From assembly GCA_008729055.1 (NCBI GenBank), contig SDUX01000009.1:914251-978250 (forward strand): a stretch of DNA of 64,000 bases. The letters are read 5' to 3'. Source of the DNA: Pyropia haitanensis. Its lineage: Eukaryota > Rhodophyta > Bangiophyceae > Bangiales > Bangiaceae. A program made the translations under genes and the position numbers. This document shows positions 17,369-29,066 of the stretch, piece after piece. The notes under the pieces are model-generated. The model ran no database searches. It was not told the origin of the DNA and saw only the letters and a list, made by a program, of their open reading frames with translations. Every line of letters starts with the position of its first letter. Position 1 is the stretch's first letter.

Positions 17369-18211
17369 ATGCCTCTCACCCAGCCTGGGTGGGAGTGCCC
17401 GCGGGTCATTCTCGCGCACACCCGTTTGTCGTACGCCGTAATGCATGAGCTGCGCAAGGTGCCAGCAATGCGCGCTGTGTCGCATGGGTACAACATGTAC
17501 CGCTTGCCGGTGCACGAGTGCCCGACCGGCGCTGCGGAAGTGCTGGTGCGAGTGCTGGAAGTCTTGGATGAGGCAGGCCTCAACTTCCTACTGCAAGCGG
17601 ACGATTCCGCTAGCGGGACTGTGGTGCGGCAGTCCAGCATCCCTGGAGCCGGTTTGGGTGCGTTCGCGACGCGGTCCGTTCGAGTGGGAGAGCGCATCCT
17701 TCCTTTTTATAGGCAGGTTGTCTACCACGACCAGCAGGTACCTGCACGTTCGGAGAGTGCTCGCCTAGCGACCGAGCTTTACGGCGCGGAGACTTTGCCT
17801 ATGCGCATCGCGACGACGGCGGAGCGGTGGCAGACAAGCGCGCTGCAACTGCGAACGAGTACGTCACTGTGAAACGCGTCATCCTCTTCCTCCGCTACCG
17901 CCTCCATGGTTCCGTCAGCTGCCAGCGCTGTCATGGACAGGGTCACTGCGCAGTCGTGTGTTCCCGTGTGGGTGGTTCCTGCGGAGTGTTGCGCGGGCGG
18001 CAAGGTGAGTGACCCCCGACCGAGTACGGTTGCCAACACGTGCTTCGAGCAGCGAGTCGACCCCGTGTCTGACCAGAAGGACCTGATCAAGGTGTGGGGC
18101 GCGAGGCTGCGGGTGACGACGGATATCAAGGCTGGTGAGGATGTAACGGTGCCGTACGGCTGTCGCTATCCTCTCCAGCTGAGTACGGGCGGTCCCGCCG
18201 CTGCAGTGTGA
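17369..18211 (+). CDS. SET-domain protein, interrupted by one stop or an unresolved intron
   Basis: ATG at 17369, directly after the 77-bp array. The N-terminal half of a SET domain is clear: 'VVRQSSIPGAGLGAFATRSV' followed by 'GERILPFYRQVVYHD', the substrate/AdoMet-binding start of the fold. In the same frame, after a TGA at 17870-17872, come 'SDPRPSTVANTCFEQR' (the N-x-x-F/C region) and 'VTTDIKAGEDVTVPYG' (the C-terminal YG motif). SET proteins transfer methyl groups from AdoMet to lysine, usually in histones. About 100 bp between the halves does not read as SET in any one frame. The array lies in frame upstream, so a longer N-terminus cannot be excluded. Confidence 0.6.
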
Positions 18212-18330
18212 GAGAGAATGGTCTGGGAGCATAGGGTTGTCCAGCGAAAGAGCAGGTGTCGTACGAGCTCAGACCCGCGTTAGAAATAGCCGCAAACGTG
18301 TCGTTCATGCTTTAATTCTGCCAGGGTATT

Positions 18331-19191
18331 TGTAAGGATATGCCCCTTAAATCCCCAAGACTGGAGCCTAGGGGATAAGGACTGGGGCCTCTCCTTCCCT
18401 GTCCTTCTCAGCCAACTCCTTCCAAGACGCATCAACTCCAAAGTAATCTGGGGCATGCCGCGGTGTCCGTCCGATAATCTACTACTAACGGACGGTCAGC
18501 ACGGGAGCCGCGGATTGGCTAACCGACACTACCCTGACTCATCTGCCGACGGGTACAGTCTCCAACGGATCAACGGACTAACGGACCAAAAGACGAGCCA
18601 CATCTCTGACGCGTCAGCAAGCCGGAACAATCTCCCCGTGGACCAATGGGAGCGACAAGACTTGCTGACCCACGGGAGATATTCGACCCGAAGACTGGCG
18701 TCTGCTTACACGCCTCTGAGGCTTTTCGGGTCGAATGGCGCGTGGGGCCAGCCGCGCGGCGCTACGAGCGCCGCACACCGTCCCCCCCCCGTTTGGGGCT
18801 TTCTGGTGGGGCGCCTTGGGGCGCACACGCCCACCCTTGCTTTGTTCTGAGAGCCCATGCTTTGTTTTGAGAGCTTTGGTGCCGTCCACCGGCACGACGG
18901 GCAATTGCATGCTTTGGGGCACCCTGGGTGCCCCCCTGGGGGTATATAATGCGTGAGTGTGGGCGCCACCGGGAGAGACCTCGGGGGAAGAACGGCAGAC
19001 AGAGACACAAAGACCTCCTTTACCTTCGACCCCCTCGACCCTCACCGACGTCACGCCCATCCTCTTCCCCACCCCCATCACCGTCATCCCACCCGTCACC
19101 TTCCCCGCGCCCGGCATCCTCATTGGTGCACGGGTTGCTGACACCGGCGCCAGTACGTTGAGGGCTGCCCGTGTGTGGGTGGTGCCTCACA
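18331..19191 (+). repeat. Solo LTR of the chromovirus family
   Basis: 861 bp, starts TGTAAGGATATG and ends GCCTCACA, flanked by the 5-bp duplication GTATT (18326-18330 and 19192-19196). The sequence matches the LTRs at 30506, 37013 and 45338. TATA box TATATAAT at 18943-18950. With the LTR at 45338 it shares the 'gggagagacctcgggggaagaacggc' variant, so those two form one subfamily. It is the remnant of a full element lost by LTR-LTR recombination. Confidence 0.95.
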
Positions 19192-19196
19192 GTATT

Positions 19197-19477
19197 CGAC
19201 TGCGGCGGCCGATTGTCAGCGACTCGGGCTGTCTGGCAGGGCAACGTGTAAGAGAGTGAAGCTGCCTGCCAGGGCATTGTGTGCAGGAGCGCAGCTGCGG
19301 CGGGCGCTGGGCGACCGTTGGCCAGCCGCTCCGGCTGTCCCTCAGGGCAGTTCTGGACAGGATGGTGCGCGTTACAGGTCGGCTCATTCAAGAAATAGAG
19401 CAGGCTCTCAATATTCCAACCGCCCACACAAAGCAACAATGGTATGCCTCGCTTACCCGCACTGCGCATGAACTCCC
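19197..19477. other. No recognisable gene
   Basis: Spacer between the solo LTR and the 3' end of the Plavaka-like gene. It has two imperfect copies of a CTG(T/C)C(T/A)GGCAGGGCA-type motif near 19230 and 19265, and no convincing coding sequence. Confidence 0.4.
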
Positions 19478-22400
19478 TCAGCGACGACCATCGACCTCCC
19501 ACGGATGAAAGTCGTTGACAAAAAACCGCATTCTCACGCGCTCAGCTTGATTGCCAGCGTCACTTGGAGGAGCAGCCGCCACTCCCCGCCTCTCAGACAG
19601 GTCCGCAAAGTCCGGCATCAGGAGCAGCAGCCGACGAATTGTCGACAATGGGATGATGCGAATGACGATGCGGGTAGTACCGGGAAAAACCCGCCACGCA
19701 AGCCGTGCGCAACCCCGCTCATGCAGCGGGCACCCAGGCTACCCCGCCACCTCCTCCAATTCAGCAACGATGGCGATGTCGCCGTGCCCCATGCGTAAAA
19801 CGGCGCGTAACACGCCCACGCTGGCAGTCCCCGGCGCACCACTCCCGTCTCTGTGTAGGACAGCGTCGTACCACGCCAACCCGAAGTACGACGCGGATGC
19901 GTGCACCGTTTGCACGGTTCGTGCCCCGCAGTCCATCACGGCGTTGATCTTGGTGTGGGACACCAGGTGCACCTTGGCGTCGCCCGACAACCCCAGCATG
20001 GCGCCGACCCCTGCCAGGTCCGGCCTGGCTTCCAGCTCATCAACCGTGACTTGTCACAGGTGGTAGGCAGAGGAGACGCGCTGTGGGCGCTCAGCAGCTG
20101 AGACGCCATGAGGTGGAGCAGCGGGGGGAGCATCATGAGCGCCAGAGGGAGTGTCCCGATGACGTAGACCACGACGGGACCCGCTCGACCCAGCGCGTCC
20201 GTCGACCTCATCCAGCCGTCGAAGCACAGCTTGAGCTCCCCGCGCGCGCAGGACGAGCTGGCGCGTGTAGTCGGTTAGGTGCTTGTTCGTCCTTGAGTAG
20301 AACGGCTTGTCGAGCTTGTGCTGCGAATCGTTGTCTGCAGTGTTGCCGTTTTGAAAGTCGCCGTGCCACCGGATGGCAGACATGATGCGGCACAGAAGCT
20401 TGTGCACCTTCGTTGAGTGGATTGCTCCAAGAATGCGGTTGACGTACAGTGTCAGGAAGCGAGAGGCTTGCTCCGAAATGGACAGGCCTCGGCCAAGCGT
20501 CATAGGGGGAGGAACGCACGACCGCGCTTGTCCGCTCATGCGGGAGTACAGGGACGCATACTCTGCGAACAATGCCGTTACAGCGCGGTCAAAAGAGGTG
20601 TCGTGCCACACCTCGCGGTACGCGGCCCAGTTGAAACCAGCAGAGCTGTCAACATTGCCGGCCTCGACTTCGTCGTCAGCATCACAATCAGCGTCGGACC
20701 CATTGTCGTCGCCGTCGTCCGAGACGATGAGCTGAGGAGGTCCGCTGCCGCGGGTACAAGCGTCCAAAGCAGGTTTGGTGGGCGCCCACGGCGCATCCGC
20801 CAACGCGAACAATCCCGGAACAATAAAAGGAAGAGCGGCAACACCATCGCGTTGCTGCTTCCCAGTGAATACTGCCTGCTTTGCAGCCGTCAAGTACCTG
20901 CCATCGGCGCCAAGACAGCAAAAAACAACTCGCCAGTGGTCGAGGTCCCAGGAGCTGTCAGAGAGATTCATGACCGCAGTCGTCTCGCAAACAGCACGCG
21001 ATCATCACACGCAAAGACCAGCATCAGCAACTTACGCAGGCGCCGTTGTGCAAGCCTTGCTACGCCTGTGCAGATAGTCTAGGCGTTTGTTCCCAGCACG
21101 GAACGCCAATAGCGCACTTCCTGCTGCTGGATACCTGCCGCGGCACACGAGCGAGAAAACCTTCACGAGCCGTTGCACGAGCATACGGGTGACTCCGACG
21201 TCAAGACCCTGCGTCAAAAAAAATTGAAACGGTAGAAGAAAGCAGGGTCAGGCAGGTACAAAGCGGGATTAGTTACCTCCACTGTGCGACTTTGTCGTCA
21301 AAGAGCGCAACTAACAGCACACGCGCACACTAACACACACACGCCCCCGCATGCGGCCAAAAACCACACGCAAAATGTCAAACCCAATCATGTTGAACAG
21401 CAGATAGGGCGGGGATGACAAGCCCGCCATGCACGCCAGAGCAGGTGGCAAGCTGGTAGCGCTGTCAACGGCCTCCAGAGCCAATCGTCTCTGGCGCATC
21501 CGGTTGTCTCGAAGACATCGAAATCCTTCAAGCTCGCGCTCGAGCGTGACGACCACGCCGCGCTCGCGAGCCCGAAGAGCTTGAAGTCCCCCCAGGACAG
21601 AAACGTGCACGTCACAGTTGGAACAGGGATGGCTGCACCTGCCCGACTTGAGGCCCAGGACCGCGCGTTCCTCGGGCTGGTCACACACGTAAAGCAGGAT
21701 GCGCGGAAAGGCCCTTATGACGCGGTCGGCCAGCTCAAGACGCGCACCATCATGACTTGCGCCAATCATTGAACGAAACACCAAGTAGAGCATCCGCTGC
21801 AGCATGCCGCACCGCCGAATGCGGCCGCGCTCCGCCGCCGAGCTCTCTTGCTCCGTCCGCACGACAGGAATGTACGCCACTGTGTGCCACTCGGCGCCGC
21901 CCGTCAAGTCATTTATGAGCTTGACCCGAACCGGGTACAGCTTGTGCGCTGCGCATCACGAGGCAGGTCAGAACAAAAGTGGAACAGACGCAAGAACAAA
22001 AGGCATCGACAAAGCTCTGGTCAGATAGCAGCGCTTGTCTCAGAAGGCTCGCAGAACGTCCACGCCGCGCCATAGACACAATCTTCAGCACGCCCACATG
22101 GAGAGTCGCGCGCAGACGTACCACCCAACCAAGACAGAAGGCTGCCGTCGCTGTACACGTGGACGCCCAACACGCACGACTCCGGTCCATTGGCGCCAAC
22201 AACGTCCGCCTCCGCCAAACGAAAAGCGTCCCCGTCCATCGGATGCTGCCGCCTGTCGGTTGGCGGCGCGGGTCCTGTCGGTTCGCTCCACATCTGAACG
22301 CCCGGCTCGCGTGCAAGCGACATAATCACGTCCAGCGCAGGGCGGAAGTAGTCTTCATAGGTGATGCCTCCTTCAGTCAGACGAACCCTCTTCCACCCGA

Positions 22401-23313
22401 GGTCTAGCGCAGCTGCTGCCACTTCGTCCTTGACAGCATTGACGAATGATTGCGGTGTCGCAAACACGTCACGCAGCGTCTTCTCGTGCCCGTCGTCCAC
22501 GACCATGCCCAGTCGTGTCCCGTCCCAGGTGTCCAACAGCTCATACAAAAAGACGAGCTCCTTTTCAGAAAGCCCCGCGCCCCCAACTCGAAGAGCAAAG
22601 CGCAGAAGTGCACGCAAGCGGACCGTGTTGAACTTGCCAGGCTTCGCACCCTTGCGCTGCTCGACAATATCCCGCGCGCGAGCCCAGTCCTCCAAGGAGT
22701 CGTACACGGCCCGCAACTTCGTTGACAGCGTAGAGAAGTCGTACTCCGACGGCCGTCCTCGCGTTGCAGTGCGTGCAGCCGTGTCTTCCGCGCGGGGAGA
22801 GCGCGTCAGCTCAAACCGGTCTCTGACAGCCCGGCTAGCGCTCGCTTCGAAGCGCCCACGGTCGTCTGCCACCAAGGGCTCCGCTGCAGGCCGACCGACC
22901 GCGCCCTGCCTGGCCCGTCCACTCACGGGAGGACCGCCTGGTTGCTCAGCTAAAGCTGACGATGCCTCTCCGATTGAACGATGACGAGCATCGCGCGGCA
23001 GGCCGGTAGCAGAGACAGGAGGTAGAGCAGCAAGCACGTCACCACCCGCACTGGCCGCCGTCGCATCCGAGTCTGTCCCAACATCATTGCCGCTACTGCC
23101 GCCGTCCGCGGGTACACGCCGTCGCTTCCAGCGCGAGCGAGAAACAGACACAGCAAGTGATCTGCCGTGTACTGCAAGCTGGTGTCGGCGCAGACCCGCA
23201 AAGTGCGCCGTACAAAAGCCGCACCCGGCGCACTCCAACAATGGGGTCGACGAAGAAGAACGTCGCGCAGTAATGGCGGAGCCAGCTTCCATGCGTGTCG
23301 CGAAATTGGGCAT
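19478..23313 (-). CDS. Plavaka-like (CACTA superfamily) transposase, multi-exon
   Basis: Exon 1 (23313-22122): C2H2-like finger ('LECAGCGFCTAHFAGLRRH'), then a long linker ending in 'VLGVHVYSDGSLLSW', the presumed first catalytic Asp. A consensus intron (21949-22121) restores 'HKLYPVRVKLIND' and 'WHTVAYIPVV'. Exon 2 then has 'VIRAFPRILLYVCDQPEERA' and a C-x-H-x3-C-x2-C cluster. Further pieces: 'LDVGVTRMLVQRLVKVF' (21042-21200, donor GTAAGT after it), 'SWDLDHWRVVF' onward (20956-20250), 'TKINAVMDCGARTVQTVHA' (about 19960), and the C-terminal 'MRFFVNDFHPWEV' with TGA at 19478. An in-frame TAG at 19739-19741 looks like a true nonsense mutation, and the TGA near 20054 needs an intron. Family call rests on motif order from memory; a KDZ-type relative is the alternative. 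Confidence 0.55.
21949..22121 (-). other. Predicted spliceosomal intron in the Plavaka-like gene
   Basis: Donor GTACGT, acceptor GCGCAG, 173 bp. Removing it joins 'SLLSWLG' to 'AHKLYPVRV' in frame, while reading through hits a stop. This shows that transposon genes here carry normal GT-AG introns. Confidence 0.7.
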
Positions 23314-25079
23314 ACTCCGTACTCGGACGACAACCCCGCGGTTCCCCCGCCTGCAGCCTCACGCAGCGGCCGGTCAGGCAGCGCACACCACCACAGCGTC
23401 AAACAGCATTGAGACAGACGGGAGCAAGCGGCATAACCTTCCCGACGAAAGCCGCGGATACAGCAACTAAACAAGCCTACCAGTAGCGACGAAGAAAGAG
23501 ACCGTACCAAGCAGGTTGCAGACCGCGGAAGCCGCAGCAGCGCACACACCGTGGGCCACCGACCACCACAGCAGAAGCCCGCATCACAGAGGCGCGGGCA
23601 AGCCGCCGAAGGCACAGATACCGTCGCAAACCGGTCGGCCGGTTCCCGCAGCCAGAGACTCAACACGAAAGCCGCCCGGCGAAGAAGCAAGCGCACGCCG
23701 CGAAAAAGCCCACAAAAAACTACCTGCCGGGCAGCACAAAGAAAACCCGGTACAAACACACGGCCGACCGCGCCTCTGCGCCGCACCCGGACGCGGTGAT
23801 GAGCTGGTCGACTTCACCGGTAACCGTTTCTTCCAGCTTGCGCCGTGCAATTCGGTGAGCACACCAGGTTAACAAAAGCGACACACGAAAACGTCAGCTG
23901 GTCACTCCGTAAGAATGACAGCACGTGAACACGACGCCCAACGTCTTCGCCACGCTTTCGCGTGGCGGGGGGCCGGCCAACGAACGTATGTGGTGCATCT
24001 CGCTTGTCCCCGCCCAAATCAAACGCACTCCTCCACGACTTGCCCCTCGCAGAGAAACCACGCACGTACCATACTCAAGCGCCGTCCACCACCGTGACAG
24101 GTGGCCGTCCCGAACCACGAGCACGAGCCGTGAGGACAGCACACGGCACGTCAAAAAATCGGGGCTTGCTGCGGAGTCGACAGGCGGTCCTTGGCCAGCG
24201 CTTGGGCGATCTGCTCAGCTGCACGCTTGCAACGCACTGCCTTGGTCGCGTTTGCACGTGGTGTGCTATCGGTATCAGCATGGGAGATAGCGGGCACACG
24301 CGATAGTTCAACATTTACTGTATCTCCAAATGTACTTCACAACAACGTGCAATACAAATGTCGGTCATACAGCCAATCATACACACGACGGCATCTCTGC
24401 GCATTATTTTGGACGGAAATGTCACGTGAATTGCCTGCAATCGTTCTGGCAGTTGAATCTCGCTTCGGGGTGTACAGCTCGACACGCCGCCCGACTCCGT
24501 CTTGTCACTTCGTTTGGGCGTGGGCAGCGCAAGCTGGTTCACGTCGTCGCCGCCGCCCCCGACGTCAAGGACGGGACGGCTACCCTGACGTGCCACGCAT
24601 GTGCGCGCAAATCGTACCCATTTGTGCGAGGCTTTCTGTTTTCGAGCTGTCGTGCACCCACCACGAGCTCGCGCGCCTCGCGCCTGCCGAGCAGCATGGC
24701 TCAGGACCTGTTGTTGACGGCCTTTCCCGCGCGACGCAATCGGCATTGTCGGTACGTGCTTCAGAGGGGTGTAGGCCGCACGATTGAGCGCACAGCGGCG
24801 CCGAACGAGATGCGACCGGCCTCTACAAGGCGCTGAGCCGCTTCAGAGATTATCGTGGGTGTCTCTGTCGGTTCTTGGGCGCACTTCAGCGCCGCACCTC
24901 GCTCTTTTACGCGCACACAGAAGCCTCCCCCCTCTGTCTGATGCCGGAATCGACTGTCGTCATCTCTGCGCTTGTGCATCACCGTTCACGATTACATTGC
25001 CGTTCCGCTTTCCATGTACGCTTCCTTGTGCTTTTTATTGTGCTTGGCCGCGTTCCCCGTTCCTTACTTTTGGGTAGAG
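23314..25079. other. Divergent intergenic region, no gene recognised
   Basis: It separates the minus-strand transposase from the plus-strand unknown gene and should hold both promoters. Several 80-200-codon frames exist on both strands. The one around 24330-24836 (plus) contains 'TATLTCHACARKSYPF', which could be an exon with a Cys pair, but nothing is identifiable. Confidence 0.4.
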
Positions 25080-25188
25080 GTGAGTCATCCATATGACACG
25101 CTGTTTTACCTGCTGTATGCGCTCCTTATGCTCTTTTTGGTGCCTTCTTCCTCTTGTTCACCTCACGTTTGATTTTTGTGCGGTCCAG
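25080..25188 (+). other. Candidate 5'-UTR intron
   Basis: Donor GTGAGT at 25080, a pyrimidine-rich 3' part and acceptor CCAG ending at 25188, only 11 bases before the ATG of the following gene. 109 bp. Confidence 0.4.
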
Positions 25189-25199
25189 GTGATATCAAC

Positions 25200-27510
25200 A
25201 TGAGTCAATCGCAGCAGCAGGACAGTTCTGAAGCGCAACGCCGAGTGTCCCAGCTTCCGGGGTCGTCTGGCGCGCCATGCGCTGACGATGCTCGTCGCGC
25301 GCGTGGTGGGAGCTCTGGCGGTGGTCTGCCGTCGTTATTCCCAGGTGTTCCTGGTCGAGACTTGCAGCCACCGCTTCCTAGATCACAAAGTACGTCAGGA
25401 GTGCGTGGAGGCGCGCCATCCTACGACGTCGCGGCCAGAGAGTCGTACCTGGAACAAACGCCGCTGTTGTACCCACTTCCGCCGTCAACGCAAGAGCACC
25501 CCGGTGCGGTTTATCCCTATGGTCAACCCCCTACAGGTGCCTCTCAACCCGGTCGTCCTGTTTGTTTGACGGCGTTGGACCTCAACCTCCTCGCAAGCAC
25601 TGCCGCCGATGCACGGCCTGCATCGTCGCTGCCTGAGTTACGCCCAGCAGGTGGTAGCGCTCTTGATTCCGGGGCACTGCTGCGCACACGGGGTGCACTG
25701 GCTCCTTTCCCATCGCAGCATCGTACGCCGCCGCGGCCTGGCGAGGCTGCTGGTGGCATGAGACGGCTGGGGCTTGTCACACCAACGCTTCAAGAGCGTC
25801 TGGCGGCGGTGTCTACCACAGAAGGTCCCACGGTTGGACGCCTTCCGGCTACGAGCACCTCTGCTGGCGAATCATCTTTCACTGAGCTGGGTGAAAGCTG
25901 GTCAGCGGGCCAGCTGTTGCGTCATCTCGGGGAGTCCTTCGAGCAGCTGACGCCGAGCAGCGTCAGTGCTGCGCACTCTTCTGCGGCAAGTTTGCCTCCA
26001 CGCCGGGTCATCGATAAGCCTCGCTGTGTTAGACCGAACGCCGGCCCGACCACGGCAGCGCTTCCTGCTGTACCAGTAGCCGGAACCGCCGCAAGTTGCG
26101 TGGCCCCTGTTTTTGCCTCCCCGCCACCTGTCGTGCCCGTTGACACACTTGCGGACTCTGCAACTCCGGTGCCGGTGTCAAGTGCGGCTCCTGCCGCGGC
26201 CTGGGAAAGTCTTATGCCCAGCCCGCCGACGCCTCGACCTCTACGCCCTCGCTCTCGCAAGCGCGGTGGTGGAACGGCGGCGCAGCGTCTAGGCAGCCCA
26301 AGCGGAGCTGGTACATGTGCATCGCCTGCCTCATTGCCTGCTTCTCCTGCACCGCGGGACGGACGGCCAGCTGAGATGGACGCTCCGTTGGCCTCGCCTG
26401 GCGTGCCTCTCACGGACGAGGTCGTGAAGCTTGTCACGGCCAGCGTGACGAAGGGCCTGCGCGACGGTCTGCGCGGAATGCAGACGGAGCTGAGTGGCCT
26501 GCGCAACAAGGTGAACGCGATGGGAACGACGCTGAACATCCTTTGCCTGACTGTGAACACTCAAGGGGTGGGCAGCGAGCGCACCGCGCAGGCCCTGCAG
26601 CACTTGCACGGAACGGTACAGGGTGGCTTCTTTTCAATGATGAACAGAGCGGGTGCTCCGCTGAAGAAGGAGGAGACGGCGGAGCGTGCTTCATCAGCAG
26701 GCACGGGCTTGGCAGCTGGGACTGTTGTCGCAGCCGGCGATGGCTGGACGACCCTGTCGCTCGCAACTAGGCAGGAAATGGCCAGTAAGAATCTCAAGAC
26801 GCTGAGCGCAGTGCGCAACCTGTGCAAGAAGACGCTCGTTGAGGCCATGTTGACTACAAATGTGAGTGCTGATGCGTTGTTGGACGCTGCCATGGTTCTG
26901 GAACACGTTCATGCCGCAGTGCGCGCCTTGCTTGGCGTACAAGAGGGAGCTGTACAAGATTACCTGGACAGTTCTCTTCCTTTCCCTGTGCGCCAGCCCA
27001 CTGGTGCCCCTGTCAAAGCTCGCGTGTCGTCGAAGCTGGGACTGGTCATGCCCCACCTCTTGCAAGGCATCCGGCGTCTAGTCGTCCCTGTGTACTTCAA
27101 CGAGCTGCGTCTCTCCAGTCAAAAGATCTCCGCCGATTTCTGCGCTCTCTGGCTGGACAACGACAAGTACACCAACTCGGACGTGGGCACTGAAGGTAGA
27201 ACCGCGGCGGTGAGCGCTCTGTGCCGGCGATGGAGCGCCAAGTCTCGCGTCATCGACAAGCCTGCTGTGGGTGACCGCCCGCATGTCGTCACCACTGTAG
27301 GAATCTACGCACTCGTCTCTTTGCTTGTGCGCAACCACCTGGACGACGTCGTAGCGGCTGAAAAAGGAACTGGTCGTCAGGAGGATGAGAAGATGCCGTC
27401 AATGTACGAGCAATGGAGACAGGAGCTGGTGCGCGTCAGCCGCTTCTTGCCGTGGGACGACAAGGTGCACAGGGGGCTTCGTTTGATTGATGGGGCCAAT
27501 CAACAACGCG
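25200..27510 (+). CDS. Unknown ~770-residue protein, 3' end cut by a dispersed repeat
   Basis: ATG at 25200 ('MSQSQQQDSSEAQ'). Residues 1-390 are Ser/Pro/Ala-rich and look disordered. Around 400-480 a helical, coiled-coil-like stretch ('LTDEVVKLVTASVTKGLRDG', 'MQTELSGLRNKVNAMGTTLN'); from about 510 to the end a folded-looking region ('LATRQEMASKNLKTLSAVRN', 'YFNELRLSSQKISADFCALW', 'MYEQWRQELVRVSRFLPWDD'). I recognise no family. It is divergent from the Plavaka-like transposase and could be a second protein of that element, or a host gene. The reading continues 63 codons into the 485-bp repeat starting at 27511, so the native C-terminus is missing. Base and codon use is ordinary for a real gene. 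Confidence 0.6.
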
Positions 27511-27995
27511 CTGTAGCAGTACGGCTACGCCGACCCACAACTTGTGGGGGCGAATCACGCACGCTCGGGTCCCAACTTGGAACACCGGAAGCAACCCGTG
27601 TAACACCAACACGCGACTTGCGTGTGACGAGTGGCCGACTCGCCAAGGCACGAACAAGATGTGTCGGAGCCAGACGGAGTTTACTTGGCAGCCAAGGGTA
27701 GCCCTCCCCGCCTTGCTGTCCCGCGCATATAAACCCTCATGTGCACGCATGCGCGCGCACACCCCTCGCAAAACACGCAAAAAATGAACACTCAGACCAC
27801 CCAATAAAAAGGCTCCACAATGAAAGCAAGCAAGCGTAGGAATCCGTCTGGCTCCCGCGCAAAAATCCCCAAGATACGACCCACTGCAATACTCTGCAAA
27901 TGGGGTGCCGAAAGTCCCAGTCGTAATTTCGAGCTGAAATCGGAATATTTCACTCATGGGTCGGGTGAAATCTAATCTCAATTCTGAGCCACTTG
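27511..27995. repeat. 485-bp dispersed repeat, copy 1 (probable LTR)
   Basis: Matches 51099-51583 base for base except about seven substitutions, with no indels. The inner ends TGTAGC and GAGCCA give TG...CA in either orientation. On the plus strand it carries TATAAA (about 27727) and AATAAA 75 bp later, as in an LTR. No target duplication is visible. The minus strand is open for about 160 codons across the repeat. It interrupts the unknown gene on its left. Confidence 0.75.
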
Positions 27996-29066
27996 TGTGG
28001 CTAATTTGACGGCGGCTGCAGTGAGCTTGCGGCCGCGGCTATGGGATGTCACATGCGGACCAATGATTGCGCTGGATTGCACGACACCTGTGATTGCGTA
28101 TCACACGGGTGGCTGATTGGCGCCTTTGGGGGGGCGAGATTGTATGCGTTGCCTGCGTGCTGGCGGCGCCCTGCTGGCCTGTCGGCGACCTGTGTGGCAG
28201 GCGCTGCTCGTGCGTAGCCCTCGCTCCTGTGTGCGCACCTGCGTTTTTTGTGCGTGCACGAGGGGGGGGCTTGGCCCGACGTGTGTGGGCGCGTCTGCAT
28301 GCCTGCGGGGGGGGCCATGCGTGCACCGGTGCCCGTGTGGGCGCGCGTGCGTGCCCGTGACGTGCGGGGGGGAGGGGACCTGTGCCGGCCCTGCATGAGG
28401 GCACGCACGGTGCGCTGAGGGACGATTGCGCGGAGAGAGAGAAGAACAACGACGAAGAAGAAAAACTCTTGGATTGCTGTGTCTGGGGCGTGCACGGACG
28501 TCGGCTGCCCCATCTACACGGATCCACGGTCGGTTGCAGGCCGTGAGTCTGATATGATATCTCCCAATACTGCCACATTCGCGAATAACCTGTACTGGTA
28601 AGAGTGAGAGTGAGAGTGTGTGAGAGAACCGGTGCGTGAGCGGGCGGCTGCTCCGTGTTTGTCTCTGTCTTGTTTCTCTACGCAGGTCCCCCAGGGGACT
28701 TGAACTAAGGGGGGTACCGAGTCGTGAAGCTGTGGGGGCCTGGGGTCGGGAGGCCTGTCTAGAAATTCACGGGGGAGCGTACGAGGAAGTACCACAAGGT
28801 CTACGCCACGACCCCTCCTGGGTAACACCGGAGCGCCGGGAAGGCTTGAGTACGGGCGCCCGCAACCCTGACAGGGTGTCTCGGGGGATTGGCGTGGAGA
28901 AGCAGGGCGGCGGCAGGCGCGGGGTGGTCGACCTGCGCGCATCAGTGGATTTGGGACCTGAGACAACGATTGTTCTACCTACGACTACCATTTGACCGAG
29001 AAGCAGCCTGGCAACCTCAACATTGCGGACGCGTCGCACAACAACGCGCCCCCACCTACGACTTGT
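27996..29066 (+). other. Leader region of the copia-type element, no gene
   Basis: GT-rich sequence with G runs (28260-28380), a purine stretch (about 28432-28465), and a (GTGAGA)n-like tract at 28601-28625 just after 'TGGTAAGAG' (28597), which would suit a primer-binding site after a 5' LTR. That LTR could not be confirmed because no second copy is in the window. Confidence 0.35.

Noticed and set aside
27436..27981. 181-codon minus-strand frame over the 485-bp repeat as a gene
   Set aside because: No ATG with support and no domain; LTR-like signals on the other strand explain the conservation better.
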